A stretch of DNA of 60,273 nt from Opitutaceae bacterium (GCA_003151495.1 PLXR01000018.1:1-60273), one strand, 5' to 3'; shown: positions 34,198 to 43,454, counted from the first letter of the stretch. Numbers and translations are program-made. The notes: a model not told the origin generated them from the sequence alone.

Positions 34198-34239
34198 AGA
34201 CGTTCTAAGGCAACAAGCAAGTTGTTTCTTTAGACCGTC
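34198..34239 (-). promoter_or_regulatory. Candidate PadR operator upstream of padR copy 2
   Basis: AGACGTTCT (34198-34206) begins 12 bases before the padR ATG and is identical to the site in front of the other PadR gene; TAGACCGTC follows at 34231-34239. The segment also forms an imperfect palindrome, TCTAAGGCAAC...GTTGTTTCTTTAGA. This region lies between divergent genes and could also affect the hydrolase at 34398. Confidence 0.5.
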
Positions 34240-34397
34240 CAAGGGAGCGATGCCCCCGTCCTTCCGGAGTCCAATCTGTCACGGTGAAAGACGACGCACT
34301 CGTCTTTCGGGTGAGGCCATCCCATCGAGGCACCTCCGGAAATGTTTCATATCCGCCTCGTTTTCGTGTATGCCGATCCGTTCGCAGTAACTCCCGC

Positions 34398-35282
34398 ATG
34401 AACTTCGGTCGCCTTGTCGTCACCGCCCTTTGGCTGGGTTCCGCAGCGCTCGCGGTCGCGGCGAACAAGCCTGATTCGATCTTCAACTATGATCACACCG
34501 CACCCCTGGGCCTGCGCGAGGCGGGTCGTGAAACGCGCGGCTTCGCCCTGATTCGCGACATCGTTTTCACTCCGGTCGACCAGCCGGTGAAGGCCTTTCT
34601 CGTCTCCCCGGCTGCCGGCGCGGGTCGGCACGCCGCCATCCTCTATGTGCATTGGCTGGGTGAACCGGCTACCACCAACCGCACTGAATTCCTCGACGAG
34701 GCAATCGCTCTCGCCGGCCAGGGCGTCGTATCGCTCCTCGTCGACGCGATGTGGGCCGAGCCCAAATGGTACGGCAACCGCGTCCCCGAGGAGGATTATG
34801 CCCGTTCGGTCCGCCAGGTGATCGAGTTGCGCCGCGCCATGGACCTGCTGCTGGCGCAGCCCGGCGTGGATTCGCTCCGCGTTGCGCTCGTTGGACACGA
34901 CTTCGGCTCGATGTACGGCCTGGTGGCGAGTGCGCTCGACCGCCGAGCCAGGACCTATGTCTTCATGGCCGGGGTGCCGCATTTCATCGATTGGTTCCTC
35001 TTCGCCCGCCAACCGAAGGACCTGGCCTCCTACCGCCAGCAGATCGCGACTCTCGACCCGGTGAATTTCGTCGGCCGCCTTGCGCCCGCCTCGGTCTTCT
35101 TTCAGTTCGCGCAAAAGGACGACTACGTGAGCGCCGCGCAGGCAGCCGAATTCTACGCCGCCGCGGGACCGCGCAAGAAGTGGGCGACTTATGCGGGAGG
35201 GCACGACTTGCACACTGCCGCGGTTGCCACCGACCGGGTGGCCTGGCTCACCCTGGAACTGGAGTTGGGCCCAATCGATTGA
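34398..35282 (+). CDS. Secreted alpha/beta hydrolase with Asp at the nucleophile position
   Basis: 294 residues from the ATG reading MNFGRLVVTALWLGSAAL, a signal peptide; a longer frame starts upstream. It is a dienelactone-hydrolase-like alpha/beta fold. The nucleophile elbow reads V-G-H-D-F-G-S (Asp168) instead of G-x-S-x-G, as in epoxide hydrolases and haloalkane dehalogenases. Likely acid Asp241/242 (Q-K-D-D-Y-V-S) and histidine His269 (A-G-G-H-D-L). Divergent from padR copy 2. Confidence 0.8.
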   Translation: MNFGRLVVTALWLGSAALAVAANKPDSIFNYDHTAPLGLREAGRETRGFALIRDIVFTPVDQPVKAFLVSPAAGAGRHAAILYVHWLGEPATTNRTEFLDEAIALAGQGVVSLLVDAMWAEPKWYGNRVPEEDYARSVRQVIELRRAMDLLLAQPGVDSLRVALVGHDFGSMYGLVASALDRRARTYVFMAGVPHFIDWFLFARQPKDLASYRQQIATLDPVNFVGRLAPASVFFQFAQKDDYVSAAQAAEFYAAAGPRKKWATYAGGHDLHTAAVATDRVAWLTLELELGPID

Positions 35283-35296
35283 GCCCCCGTCGAAAT

Positions 35297-35324
35297 GACC
35301 GACCCGTACTCGGCAGAGTCGGTC
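35297..35324 (+). terminator. Hairpin downstream of the hydrolase
   Basis: Perfect 7-bp stem GACCGAC/GTCGGTC with a 14-base loop, starting 15 bases after the hydrolase stop codon. No T-tract follows, so it is either a weak terminator or an mRNA-end structure. Confidence 0.35.
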
Positions 35325-35509
35325 GGCCGTCGCGAGACTAGGGCCGACCTTACGGACGACGAAACCAAGGGGTCGCGCCCATCCCATATATTCAGGCGAC
35401 CCAGGAGACGTGTCGCTTCTTGAGAAGGCTGCGGCATCGGTAGCCGCTTATTTCGCCTCCGCGGAAAAAGCGTGTAAGGAAATGGGGAGCTCGGCATCTA
35501 ACCCTAGCG

Positions 35510-36364
35510 ATGAATGCCCCGGTCAACGGTGAATTGGGCCTCCGCGCCCGCCCTTCGGTCGAGCTTCGGCGGTATGCGATCACCACCGGAGTGGTCGCCC
35601 TCTGGATGTCCATCGGTTGGGCACTGGGCCTCTCGGGAAACGCCTACCTTCTGATGGGCATACCGCTATTGTTGCTGTTCCAGAGATTCATCGCGCGACG
35701 GCCCATCCTCGAGGTGTGGTTCGCCCATGTGGGCCGTTTCGCCCTGCCGTGGTGGGGATGGCTGATCGCGGCGGCATTCATGGTCCAGCCCATCTATGAC
35801 CTGATTACGTGGAAGAGCCCCGGCGTTGCGGTTCAGCTCTGGCTGATTTGCGCCGCCCTCGGCGCGATCCCGCTGGCCTGGGCGCTTGCCACCTGCACGC
35901 GCGAACAATGGCGCCAGCTCGGGCTGTGCCTGCTTACTGCGGGGGTTGCCGGCATCCTGACGCTTGTTATTAGCTACCTCGCGCGCCCGCACTCGACCCT
36001 GACCGCGGCAGCTCGGATTCTCGAGGGGCTCCGTTCGTTCGTCCTTTACCTTCCGGTCTGCTTCATGATTGAGGAAGTCTTCTTCCGTGGAGGCCTCGAC
36101 TCATATCTGGCGCGCGGGGGCACGCGATCGCCCTGGCTGTCTGCTTTCTATCTCTCGGCGCTCTGGGGTTGGTGGCATTTGCCCACCGTCACCCTGCAAT
36201 CGGAGAACCGTGCCGCGCAGTTGGCAGTACTCATCGTAGCGCTGCCGCTCGTCCATTGCCCGGTTGGCGCGCTCCTCTCGATCTTCTGGCGCCGAAGCGG
36301 TCTCCTGCTTGTTCCGGTGTGTGCGCATGCCTTCATCGACGCCGTCCGCAACGCACTCCAATAG
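35510..36364 (+). CDS. CPBP-family intramembrane protease
   Basis: 284-residue multi-pass membrane protein of the CAAX protease/bacteriocin-processing (Rce1-like) family. Signature residues: Glu188-Glu189 and Arg193 in I-E-E-V-F-F-R-G-G, His223 in A-L-W-G-W-W-H-L-P, and His273 in C-A-H-A-F-I-D. About eight hydrophobic segments. Members process prenylated peptides or bacteriocins, or act in stress; the substrate here is unknown. It is two genes away from membrane-anchored sigma factor A; a link is only speculative. Confidence 0.88.
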   Translation: MNAPVNGELGLRARPSVELRRYAITTGVVALWMSIGWALGLSGNAYLLMGIPLLLLFQRFIARRPILEVWFAHVGRFALPWWGWLIAAAFMVQPIYDLITWKSPGVAVQLWLICAALGAIPLAWALATCTREQWRQLGLCLLTAGVAGILTLVISYLARPHSTLTAAARILEGLRSFVLYLPVCFMIEEVFFRGGLDSYLARGGTRSPWLSAFYLSALWGWWHLPTVTLQSENRAAQLAVLIVALPLVHCPVGALLSIFWRRSGLLLVPVCAHAFIDAVRNALQ

Positions 36365-36455
36365 GGCCGCGGATCGAATTGTTGCCTCAAAAGGCAGCGT
36401 GGAAAAGTTCGGCGGGAGGACGGAGTCCACGCCTGGGACGTCGACCGGGCGCCAC

Positions 36456-37322
36456 ATGAACCTTGCCTGCGGCGCGGATTGCCCTTCGCTCGGAAACATG
36501 GGGCGCATGATGTGTTACCGTTGTTTCTGGCCGAAGGCCCTTTGCTGGTGCCTTTCGCTCCATCCCATGGAGACGCGCACGCGCTTTGTGTTCCTGATGC
36601 ACCCGAAGGAATTCAAGCAGGAGAAGGCCGCGACGGGGCGGCTGACGCACCTGTGCCTACCGAACAGCAGCCTGCACGTGGGGACGGCCTTCGACGACAA
36701 CGAGGAGGTTCGGGCGCTGCTCCGCGACCCCCTCCACTACCCCGTGCTGCTCTATCCCGGAAGCGCCGCGATCAATCTCTCGGAGACCGTCGGGGGGGAC
36801 GGGAAACCCACGGCCCAGTTCTCCGCCTTTTCCCGGGAGCTCACCGGAAGGACGCTCCTCGTCGTCGTCCTCGACGCGACCTGGAGCGGCACCCGGAAGA
36901 TTCTGCGCCTGAGCCCGGGCCTGCAGCAGCTGACCCGGATCATGTTCACACCGCGGGCCGCGAGCCGGTATGTTATCAAGCAGCAGCCGCAGGTGGGCTG
37001 CCTGTCCACGCTCGAGGCCACCCATGAGCTGCTGACCGTGCTCGAGGCGGCGGGCCTGGACCGGTACCCCCGGCCGGAACAATTGATCGGGATATTCAAC
37101 CGGATGCAGGATTTCCAGATGCGGTGCGCGGCGGACCCCACGCGGCCGGGATACAGGCGACGGGCGTACTCTGAGCCCGCCGGACGGACGCTGGCACGCG
37201 GCCGAAGCGGCTCGCGCCGCGAGAACTACCTCAGGGCGCCGCTGGCGGTCGCAGGAGGCCCGGGCCCGCGGGCCGGACGGACGCTTGGCACCCTCAGTGC
37301 GGGGGCGTGCGGGCCGCCTTGA
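36456..37322 (+). CDS. DTW-domain tRNA-uridine aminocarboxypropyltransferase
   Basis: 288 residues from the ATG reading MNLACGADCPSLGNMG. The N-terminal Cys-rich cluster (Cys20, 23, 30, 32 in C-Y-R-C-F-W-P-K-A-L-C-W-C) binds zinc in the family. The DTW motif appears as L-D-A-T-W-S-G-T-R-K (140-148). The family adds the acp group to uridine in tRNA (TapT). The C-terminal 60 residues are Arg/Gly-rich and unlike the family. The 3' end overlaps the convergent sigma factor gene by 29 bp, so that tail may partly be read-through. Confidence 0.85.
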   Translation: MNLACGADCPSLGNMGRMMCYRCFWPKALCWCLSLHPMETRTRFVFLMHPKEFKQEKAATGRLTHLCLPNSSLHVGTAFDDNEEVRALLRDPLHYPVLLYPGSAAINLSETVGGDGKPTAQFSAFSRELTGRTLLVVVLDATWSGTRKILRLSPGLQQLTRIMFTPRAASRYVIKQQPQVGCLSTLEATHELLTVLEAAGLDRYPRPEQLIGIFNRMQDFQMRCAADPTRPGYRRRAYSEPAGRTLARGRSGSRRENYLRAPLAVAGGPGPRAGRTLGTLSAGACGPP

Positions 37323-38757
37323 CGGCCTCCCGGGCCTGGGCAAACGCCACCGCGTCCTGGGGATTGGCGAAGAAGGGCGTGAGCGCCTCCGGGTTCGGGG
37401 GATCCTGCCCCTGGTTGGCGGCCTTGTAGGCCGCTACCGCCTGGTTCACGGCGGGACCCACCCCCTGCATCATCTCCTGGGCCTTCTCCTCGGGCGACAT
37501 GGGTTCGTTTATGGGGGTGGTCGTGGCACCCGACGGGTCGTAGGTCACGGTCGTCCCGTCCGGGGTCGTGACCGTCAGGACCTGGTCAGGGCCCATGGAC
37601 AGGCTCGAGTAGTCCTCCCCTCCCACGGTATGGAGCCTCCGAATGTAGCTCGTGTCCCCCACCAGCACGGCGACGGACTCGGGATCCGCATTGTTTTCCA
37701 TCCGGAACTGGGCGCGGGCGGCGTCGATCTGCCTGAGGTTGTTCATGATGGTCTGCTTCAACTCCCTCGTCGTCATGCCGATCGAGAGGTTCCGCGCCGG
37801 GCCGGAGGCGGCCTTGGCGGCGGCGAACTTGGCGTTGCTCGCATTGAGCTGCGCGTTGATCGACGTCAGCCGAGCATTGGCCGCATCGACCCGGTCCACC
37901 TCCGCCTGGAGCATGCCGTTTGATTGGCGCAGCGAGGCGATCTCGCGCGCCTGTGCGGGGTTCTCGGGGGGCGGCACTGCCTTGGGCTCTGCGCGTCCGG
38001 CGCGCCCGACGTAGGTGCCTGCGCCAAAGGCGAGGAGTCCGCAGATGATCGCGGTGGCTGCATATTTCGTGGTCATAAGTGAGGTGAGCGAGGCGGCGAA
38101 CCCGAGGCCCGCCGCGGAGACGGACGCGGAAGCCACCGCCGAGGCAAGGCCGGAGGGGGCCGACATCAGGGACTGGTTTGTCACGATCGCGCCCAGGGCC
38201 GCCGCGGTTGACGTTATGCCGCGGCGCTCTAGGAGCGCGCGCAGCTTTTCCAGCGCTCGCCCCGTCCGCATCCGGGCGGCGTCGGCCGAGATCTTCATCG
38301 CCAGGCCGACCTCGGAGAATTCGCGGCGTTCCAGGAAACGCAGAACGACGGCATCCCTGTCGGGTCCCGGCAGCTGGTCGATGGCGTCGTCGAGCACCGG
38401 CTTGATGCGCTCCCAGTCGGGGGATCCCGAGCCGCCAGGCGGCTCCGCCTCGATGTCCGCGGCCCTGGACTCCCTTGCCCTGCGCCTTTGGTCGGACCGC
38501 ATCAGGTTCAGGGACGCGTTCCGCGTCGCCGTGTGCAGCCATGCCTGGAGCACGGGATGGCAAGAGAGTTTCCGGGCATCCCGTGCGAGCCTCGTGAACA
38601 CCTGCTGCGCCACGTCCGCCGCGAGGTGGCGGTCGCCGCCCGACCGACGGACGGCCGCGCCGTAGACCAGGTCGAGGTGCCGGCGGACCAATTCGGCGAA
38701 GGCGGCCTCGGACCGGTCCTCGGCGTAATGGCGGAGCAGCGTGGCGTCATCGTTCAT
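37294..38757 (-). CDS. ECF sigma factor A with membrane anchor and pseudopilin-like C-terminal domain
   Basis: 487 residues. Sigma region 2 at about 10-95 (FAELVRRHLDLVYGAAVRRS; D-V-A-Q-Q-V-F) and region 4 at about 122-180 (LDDAIDQLPGPDRDAVVLRF; F-S-E-V-G-L-A-M-K-I-S). Then the extension common to large ECF factors, L-L-E-R-R-G-I-T-S-T-A-A-A-L, a conserved L-M-T-T-K, and one transmembrane segment (about 232-251). A coiled-coil-prone part (about 265-320) is followed by N-L-R-Q-I-D-A-A-R-A-Q-F-R-M-E-N-N and G-D-T-S-Y-I-R-R-L, which resembles pseudopilin C-terminal domains. It lacks the L-T-x-x-Q motifs of sigma B and C. A transcription factor tethered to the membrane is implied. Confidence 0.85.
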   Translation of the reverse strand: MNDDATLLRHYAEDRSEAAFAELVRRHLDLVYGAAVRRSGGDRHLAADVAQQVFTRLARDARKLSCHPVLQAWLHTATRNASLNLMRSDQRRRARESRAADIEAEPPGGSGSPDWERIKPVLDDAIDQLPGPDRDAVVLRFLERREFSEVGLAMKISADAARMRTGRALEKLRALLERRGITSTAAALGAIVTNQSLMSAPSGLASAVASASVSAAGLGFAASLTSLMTTKYAATAIICGLLAFGAGTYVGRAGRAEPKAVPPPENPAQAREIASLRQSNGMLQAEVDRVDAANARLTSINAQLNASNAKFAAAKAASGPARNLSIGMTTRELKQTIMNNLRQIDAARAQFRMENNADPESVAVLVGDTSYIRRLHTVGGEDYSSLSMGPDQVLTVTTPDGTTVTYDPSGATTTPINEPMSPEEKAQEMMQGVGPAVNQAVAAYKAANQGQDPPNPEALTPFFANPQDAVAFAQAREAVKAARTPPH

Positions 38758-38829
38758 CGGGTCACCTAATTAACAGCGCCGGCTCCAGAACCGAACAATG
38801 AATCGCACCCGCGGCCCCCGCGGGCCATC

Positions 38830-39693
38830 TCAGGCCTTCGGGGGAGTCCTGTCCGAGACGACCTTGATCACCTGGTAGGTGCAGGGGCCGCTCCCGGTGT
38901 TCCTCATGGTCCGCTCGTCGTTCGGGGCGACGTAGAACAGCGAGCCGGCCCCCGAAACGTGGGTGACGCCGTTCAGGGTAGCCTCGACCGTGCCGGACCT
39001 GACGACAAACAGCTCGTCGCCCGGGTCCCTGTTGCGGGGCGTCGTGCCCTCCCCCGGGTTGAGCACCGTGATGTGGCTCTCAAGCCTCCTGAATGTGAGG
39101 GTCGGGGAATCAAGGACGCCGGAGTGGAAGCCGGTCCTTGTGGGCACCCTGGGAAGGGCGCCGCAGTCGACGACGCACGAGGCCAGCATCCCGGGAGGCG
39201 CCCATCCGGCGGCCGGCTGGTCGCGCACCCCGTGGAGGGCGGCGGTGCAGAAATTGACGACGTAATAGGTGGCGGCCGTGTCGCCGACGTTTGTCAGGTT
39301 GTGCGCGTCGTTCGACGCCAGGAATATGAGGGCCCCGGGCCCGGCACCCTGCTTCCTGCCGTTGATCGACACCTCCACGCGGCCCTCCTTTATCAGGAGG
39401 AGCTCCTCCCATGGGTGGTGGTGCGGCGAGTGCGACGAGAGTCCGGGCCTGAGCGTCGTGACGTGGACCTCTATCTTCTCAAGGACAGGGGTGGGCGCGT
39501 CGAAGACCGGGCTGTACAGCCCCACCGGGCTCGGGTGGAACCTCAGGGCGGCCCAGTCGACGAAGGTCGAGGCGAGCGGGATCGAGCGGGCCGGGGGCGA
39601 ATAGCCCACGGCCACCGGCTCAGCCGCCGGCGCCGCCCGCACGGCAAGCACCGCGCATGCCGCGAGCGCCTGAAGGCCTTGGAGGGGTTTCAC
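38830..39693 (-). CDS. Secreted bicupin protein
   Basis: 287 residues with a signal peptide (QALAACAVLAVRAAPAA). Two cupin domains follow. The first contains H-S-P-H-H-H-P-W-E-E-L-L-L-I-K-E-G-R; the second has degraded metal ligands, T-T-P-R-N-R-D-P-G-D-E-L-F-V-V-R-S-G. The layout resembles the (S)-ureidoglycine aminohydrolase/bicupin group, but the substrate cannot be inferred. It lies 18 bp downstream of the prolyl oligopeptidase gene on the same strand, so the two may be co-transcribed. Confidence 0.8.
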   Translation of the reverse strand: MKPLQGLQALAACAVLAVRAAPAAEPVAVGYSPPARSIPLASTFVDWAALRFHPSPVGLYSPVFDAPTPVLEKIEVHVTTLRPGLSSHSPHHHPWEELLLIKEGRVEVSINGRKQGAGPGALIFLASNDAHNLTNVGDTAATYYVVNFCTAALHGVRDQPAAGWAPPGMLASCVVDCGALPRVPTRTGFHSGVLDSPTLTFRRLESHITVLNPGEGTTPRNRDPGDELFVVRSGTVEATLNGVTHVSGAGSLFYVAPNDERTMRNTGSGPCTYQVIKVVSDRTPPKA

Positions 39694-39711
39694 CGGCGTG
39701 AACGTCGAGGC

Positions 39712-41883
39712 TCAGTGGGCGGGCTGGAAGTCCTTGTTGCCGGTCTGCCAGAGCATGAAGGCGTCCTGTCCCGCGAAGTTCTTGAACGTCACGATCTTCT
39801 CCTCCGTGAAGTGCCCGTTGTCGTAATTCACCTTGAGGAACACGGGCTTGCCCGAGGCGCTCGCTCCCTGGACCGCGGCCACGAACTTCGCGGGCTCCCA
39901 GGGAGGGACCCGGCGGTCGTTCCATCCGCACACGCCAAGCAGGGCCGGGTACCTGGACCCCTGTTGCACGTGCTGGACTCCGTCCATGTCGTAGAGCCCT
40001 GCGCATTCTTCGGGATCCTTGACGGTCCCGAACTCCGGCGTGTTGACGGGTCCGTTCGGCGAGAACTCGGAGCGCATCGAGTTGGCGTCGCCGACGTTGC
40101 AGACCGCCGCGGCAAACAGGTCGGGGCGCTCCGTGATGGCGCGGCTGATCAGGATCCCGCCGGCGCTCGTCCCGGTCCCGGCCAGGTGCGCGGGGCTCGT
40201 GTAGCCCTTCTTCATGAGGTATTCCGCGCAGGAGATGAAGTCCTTCCACGTGTTGGGCTTCGTGCTCTTGTAGCCCCCCTTGTACCAGGCCTCGCCCTTC
40301 TCGCTGCCCCCCCGGGGATGCGCGTAGGCGACCACCACCCCGTGAAGGGCTACCGAATTGCGCACCGTGAAATACGGGGTGTAGCTGATCCCGTAGGCCC
40401 CGTATCCCTCGAGGATGCAGCTGCTGCTGCCGTCCATCGGCATCCCCTTCAGGTGGATGATCGAAAGGGGGACCATCGCGCCGTCATGCCCGGGAACCTC
40501 GACCTCCTCGGTCATCAGGTTCTCGTAGCCGGCGTAGGTGACGTCGCTGTTGAAGACGCTCTTCGCCATGGTCTCCTTCTGGGCGTCGTAGTCGTAGAGC
40601 GTCCTCGGGGAAATCCAGGCCGTTATGATGATGATGGCTCGGTCCGAGTGGGGATCGGGGCAGAGGATCGAGATGTCGCCCGACAGGGGCAGGCTCACCT
40701 CCGAGGACTTCCCAGACTCGAGGTCGTACTTCACGATCCTCCCGACAATCCCGTTTGAGTAGGTGACGAACAGGAAGCTCTTGCTCTTTGCGAGCGCCTG
40801 GATCGAGTCCGCGGCCTCCGGCAGGACCGTCTCGGCATGCTTCCAGTCCGGGTGCTTCACGCTCGTCCGGACGAGCTTGTACCTCGGGGCACCCTCGTGC
40901 GTCACGGCGTAGATGGAGTCGCCGTAGAATTCGGTTCCGCGCACCAGGTTGTCCGTGGGCGTGCAGAGCACATCCCACTTGATCTTCGCCTTGCCGATCT
41001 CGGAGGCGGGCGCGTAGAAGAGCTTCAGCTCGTTCTGGACCGTGCTCACGTTCGCGACGATGTAGTCCGGGTAGGACTCGTCGATCCCGGCCTCGGGAAA
41101 CTCCTTCGGCTGGATGCCGAGCTCCGGGTTGGCCTCGTCGCTGATGATCTCGGCGTCCGAGGAGAATTCGGTGCCGAGGCGGTGGAGGCGCGTCTTCCGG
41201 TCCAGCTCAATGTCGGGGCTCTTGGTGTCGGTCACCCTGCCCGCGTCGTAGAAGAAGCCCTTGCTGTCCATCGTCCACCCGATGGCCCCGAAGGACGGGA
41301 AGATGGCGCCGGGAAGCAGCGCGCCCTTGTCCACGTCCATCACCCGCAGCTCGGAGTATTCCGCTCCGCCCGATGAGAGCCCGAGCACGATGTAGCGCCC
41401 GTCCACCGAGGGCACGGCCGACTGGATCGTCGTCGTCACACCGGCCTTGTAGGTGCCGGGGTCGAACACGAGCTTCTCCGCCCCGTCCCATCCGTCGCGG
41501 AAGAAGAGCTTCCCGACATTCTCGCCGCCGAGGGTCTTCTTGTAGAAGACCCGCCCGGCCTCGAAGTTGATGTCGCCGTACCGCGCCGGCTGGAGCTTGT
41601 CCATCGCCATCCACTCGCGCGCCAGCACGTCCCTTCCGGGTATCTTCTCCAGGAAGCTGTCGGTCAGCGCGGCCTGGGCCTTGAACCAGGCCTCGACGTT
41701 CTTGTCCGACACGTCCTCGAGCCAGCGGTAGGGATCCTTGTAGGTCCTTCCGAAATAGGTGTCCGCCGCGTCAACCGTCTTGGTCGCCGGATAGGCCCAC
41801 TGGGAAAACGCAGGGGCCGCAGTAAGGGCCAAGAGGGCGGCGAATGTGAGGGGTCTCACTCGAATCGGTTTGAGGTTCGGCAT
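39712..41883 (-). CDS. Prolyl oligopeptidase family serine peptidase (S9A), exported
   Basis: 723 residues from the ATG reading MPNLKPIRVRPLTFAALLAL, a signal peptide ending near A-F-S-Q; a longer frame starts 14 codons upstream. The N-terminal beta-propeller opens with the S9A start Y-F-G-R-T-Y-K-D-P-Y-R-W-L-E-D. The peptidase domain has Ser572 in G-T-G-T-S-A-G-G, Asp655 in C-G-W-N-D-R-R-V, and His690 in D-N-G-H-F (numbering within 1-2 residues). It cleaves after proline in short peptides. It may be co-transcribed with the bicupin gene. Confidence 0.93.
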   Translation of the reverse strand: MPNLKPIRVRPLTFAALLALTAAPAFSQWAYPATKTVDAADTYFGRTYKDPYRWLEDVSDKNVEAWFKAQAALTDSFLEKIPGRDVLAREWMAMDKLQPARYGDINFEAGRVFYKKTLGGENVGKLFFRDGWDGAEKLVFDPGTYKAGVTTTIQSAVPSVDGRYIVLGLSSGGAEYSELRVMDVDKGALLPGAIFPSFGAIGWTMDSKGFFYDAGRVTDTKSPDIELDRKTRLHRLGTEFSSDAEIISDEANPELGIQPKEFPEAGIDESYPDYIVANVSTVQNELKLFYAPASEIGKAKIKWDVLCTPTDNLVRGTEFYGDSIYAVTHEGAPRYKLVRTSVKHPDWKHAETVLPEAADSIQALAKSKSFLFVTYSNGIVGRIVKYDLESGKSSEVSLPLSGDISILCPDPHSDRAIIIITAWISPRTLYDYDAQKETMAKSVFNSDVTYAGYENLMTEEVEVPGHDGAMVPLSIIHLKGMPMDGSSSCILEGYGAYGISYTPYFTVRNSVALHGVVVAYAHPRGGSEKGEAWYKGGYKSTKPNTWKDFISCAEYLMKKGYTSPAHLAGTGTSAGGILISRAITERPDLFAAAVCNVGDANSMRSEFSPNGPVNTPEFGTVKDPEECAGLYDMDGVQHVQQGSRYPALLGVCGWNDRRVPPWEPAKFVAAVQGASASGKPVFLKVNYDNGHFTEEKIVTFKNFAGQDAFMLWQTGNKDFQPAH

Positions 41884-42090
41884 AATCGAACAGGTTGAGG
41901 GGGGATCTTGCGGACGAATCGGCACCCACTAAACACCCGCCCGGGCACGAAGTCCAATGAAGTCTGCCCGGGGGCCGCCCGATGGGGCCGCCCTGCGGGA
42001 CGCGCCCCAAAAAAGGGAGTTCAATCCTCGCAACCGTTCGCCGTCCTGATACGTCTCTCCCCTATCTTCCCCAGTCGCCCCATTTTACCC

Positions 42091-43164
42091 ATGAAGAACC
42101 CCGACCTGTTCACACTTCTTTCGTGCGTTGCGCTCCTTGCAGCCCTGCCGGCCCGTGCCGCGGACGAAGCCCCTGGCAAGCCCTATGGCGTCACCAAGAC
42201 CGTCAGGGTGGGCGGCCCCGGCGGATGGGACTACGTCTACGCCGACTCCGAAGCCAGGCGCCTCTACGTCCCCCGCGGCGACCACATCTCGGTGTACGAC
42301 CTCGATTCGCTGGAGCCGGTCGCCACGATCCCCGGCAGCGGGAACGTTCACGGCGTGGCCGTGGACCCCGCCTCGCACCATGCCTTCAGCAGCAGCAGGC
42401 CGGTCCTCATGTGGGATTCCAGGACCCTGGCCCAGGTGAAGTCCATCCAGACCGAGGGACGCCCCGACGGGATTCTCTTCGAGCCCGCAACCGAGAGGGT
42501 CTACGTCCTCAGCCACCAGGCCCCCAATGTGACCGTGATCGACGGGAAAAGCGGGGACATTGTCGGCACGATCGACGTCGGCGGGGAGCCGGAGGAGGCG
42601 GCAAGCGACGGCGCAGGCCACGTGTACATCGACGTGGAGGACAAGGACAACGTGGCCGTCGTGGACGCCAAATCGCTCGCGGTCACCGCCCATTACCCCC
42701 TCGGCGGCAAGGGCGGCGGCCCGGCCGGACTGGCCCTCGATGCCAGGAACCACGTCCTGTTCGTGTTCTGCAGGAACCCCAACACGGCGGTTATCCTCGA
42801 TGCCCGGGACGGCCGCATCATCAACACCCTGCCGATCGGCCACGGCGTGGACGCGGCCGAGTTCAATCCGGACACCGGGGAAGCCTTCAGCTCCCAGGGG
42901 GACGGGACCCTGACGGTCATAAGGGAGGCCGGACCGGACCAGTTCACCGTTGAGCAGACTGTAAAGACGAGGACGGGCGCGAGGACGTCGACCCTGGACG
43001 GCAAGACCGGCCACATCGTCCTCGTCACTGCAGACCGGAAAGAGGTCCCGACGCCGACTCCCGCTCCGACCACCACCCCAGCTGCACCCGGCGCCGCGCA
43101 GCCCCAGCGCCGCTGGCCTGAGATGGTCCCCGACTCCTTCACGATACTCGTGGTCGGAAGGTGA
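42091..43164 (+). CDS. Secreted YncE-like beta-propeller protein, copy 1
   Basis: 357 residues starting MKNPDLFTLLSCVALLAALP, a signal peptide. Repeated seven-bladed-propeller strands such as W-D-Y-V-Y-A-D-S-E-A-R-R-L-Y-V-P-R-G and V-T-V-I-D-G-K-S-G-D-I-V-G-T-I. A Pro/Thr-rich linker precedes the C-terminal S-F-T-I-L-V-V-G-R. It is a paralogue of the protein at 56636-57655, which ends in a near-identical phrase. Function unknown; such propellers bind ligands or partners in the periplasm. Confidence 0.85.
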   Translation: MKNPDLFTLLSCVALLAALPARAADEAPGKPYGVTKTVRVGGPGGWDYVYADSEARRLYVPRGDHISVYDLDSLEPVATIPGSGNVHGVAVDPASHHAFSSSRPVLMWDSRTLAQVKSIQTEGRPDGILFEPATERVYVLSHQAPNVTVIDGKSGDIVGTIDVGGEPEEAASDGAGHVYIDVEDKDNVAVVDAKSLAVTAHYPLGGKGGGPAGLALDARNHVLFVFCRNPNTAVILDARDGRIINTLPIGHGVDAAEFNPDTGEAFSSQGDGTLTVIREAGPDQFTVEQTVKTRTGARTSTLDGKTGHIVLVTADRKEVPTPTPAPTTTPAAPGAAQPQRRWPEMVPDSFTILVVGR

Positions 43165-43454
43165 GCCGCCCGCGGGGGCCGCGTTCGCAGGGTTGCATGA
43201 TCGGTCGCACGCACGGGGTTTCGCAAGGGACCGGCTTTGAAGTGGGGACGGGAGCAACCTGCGCTGGCAGCAGGTGGACAGTACCCAATCGCCCTGCTCG
43301 AAACCGTATTAAACGATTTCATGGATACTCCTCAGGAGACTCTCCAGGGGGAGCTCGGTGACCCAGATGGCAAAGACCATCCGCGAGCTGCTGGTCCAGG
43401 GCAGTCCAAGGCATCCGGCCAGTTGAGGCCTCGGTGGCGAGCCGGCACCGCGCC
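43165..43454. other. Gap of 290 bp, nothing recognised
   Basis: Between the convergent propeller and beta-lactamase-like genes. Short frames only; no clear terminator with a T-tract. Confidence 0.4.

Noticed and set aside
38959-40758. 599-codon plus-strand frame opposite the bicupin and prolyl oligopeptidase genes
   Set aside because: Spans two real genes on the other strand and shows no domain; a GC-driven shadow.
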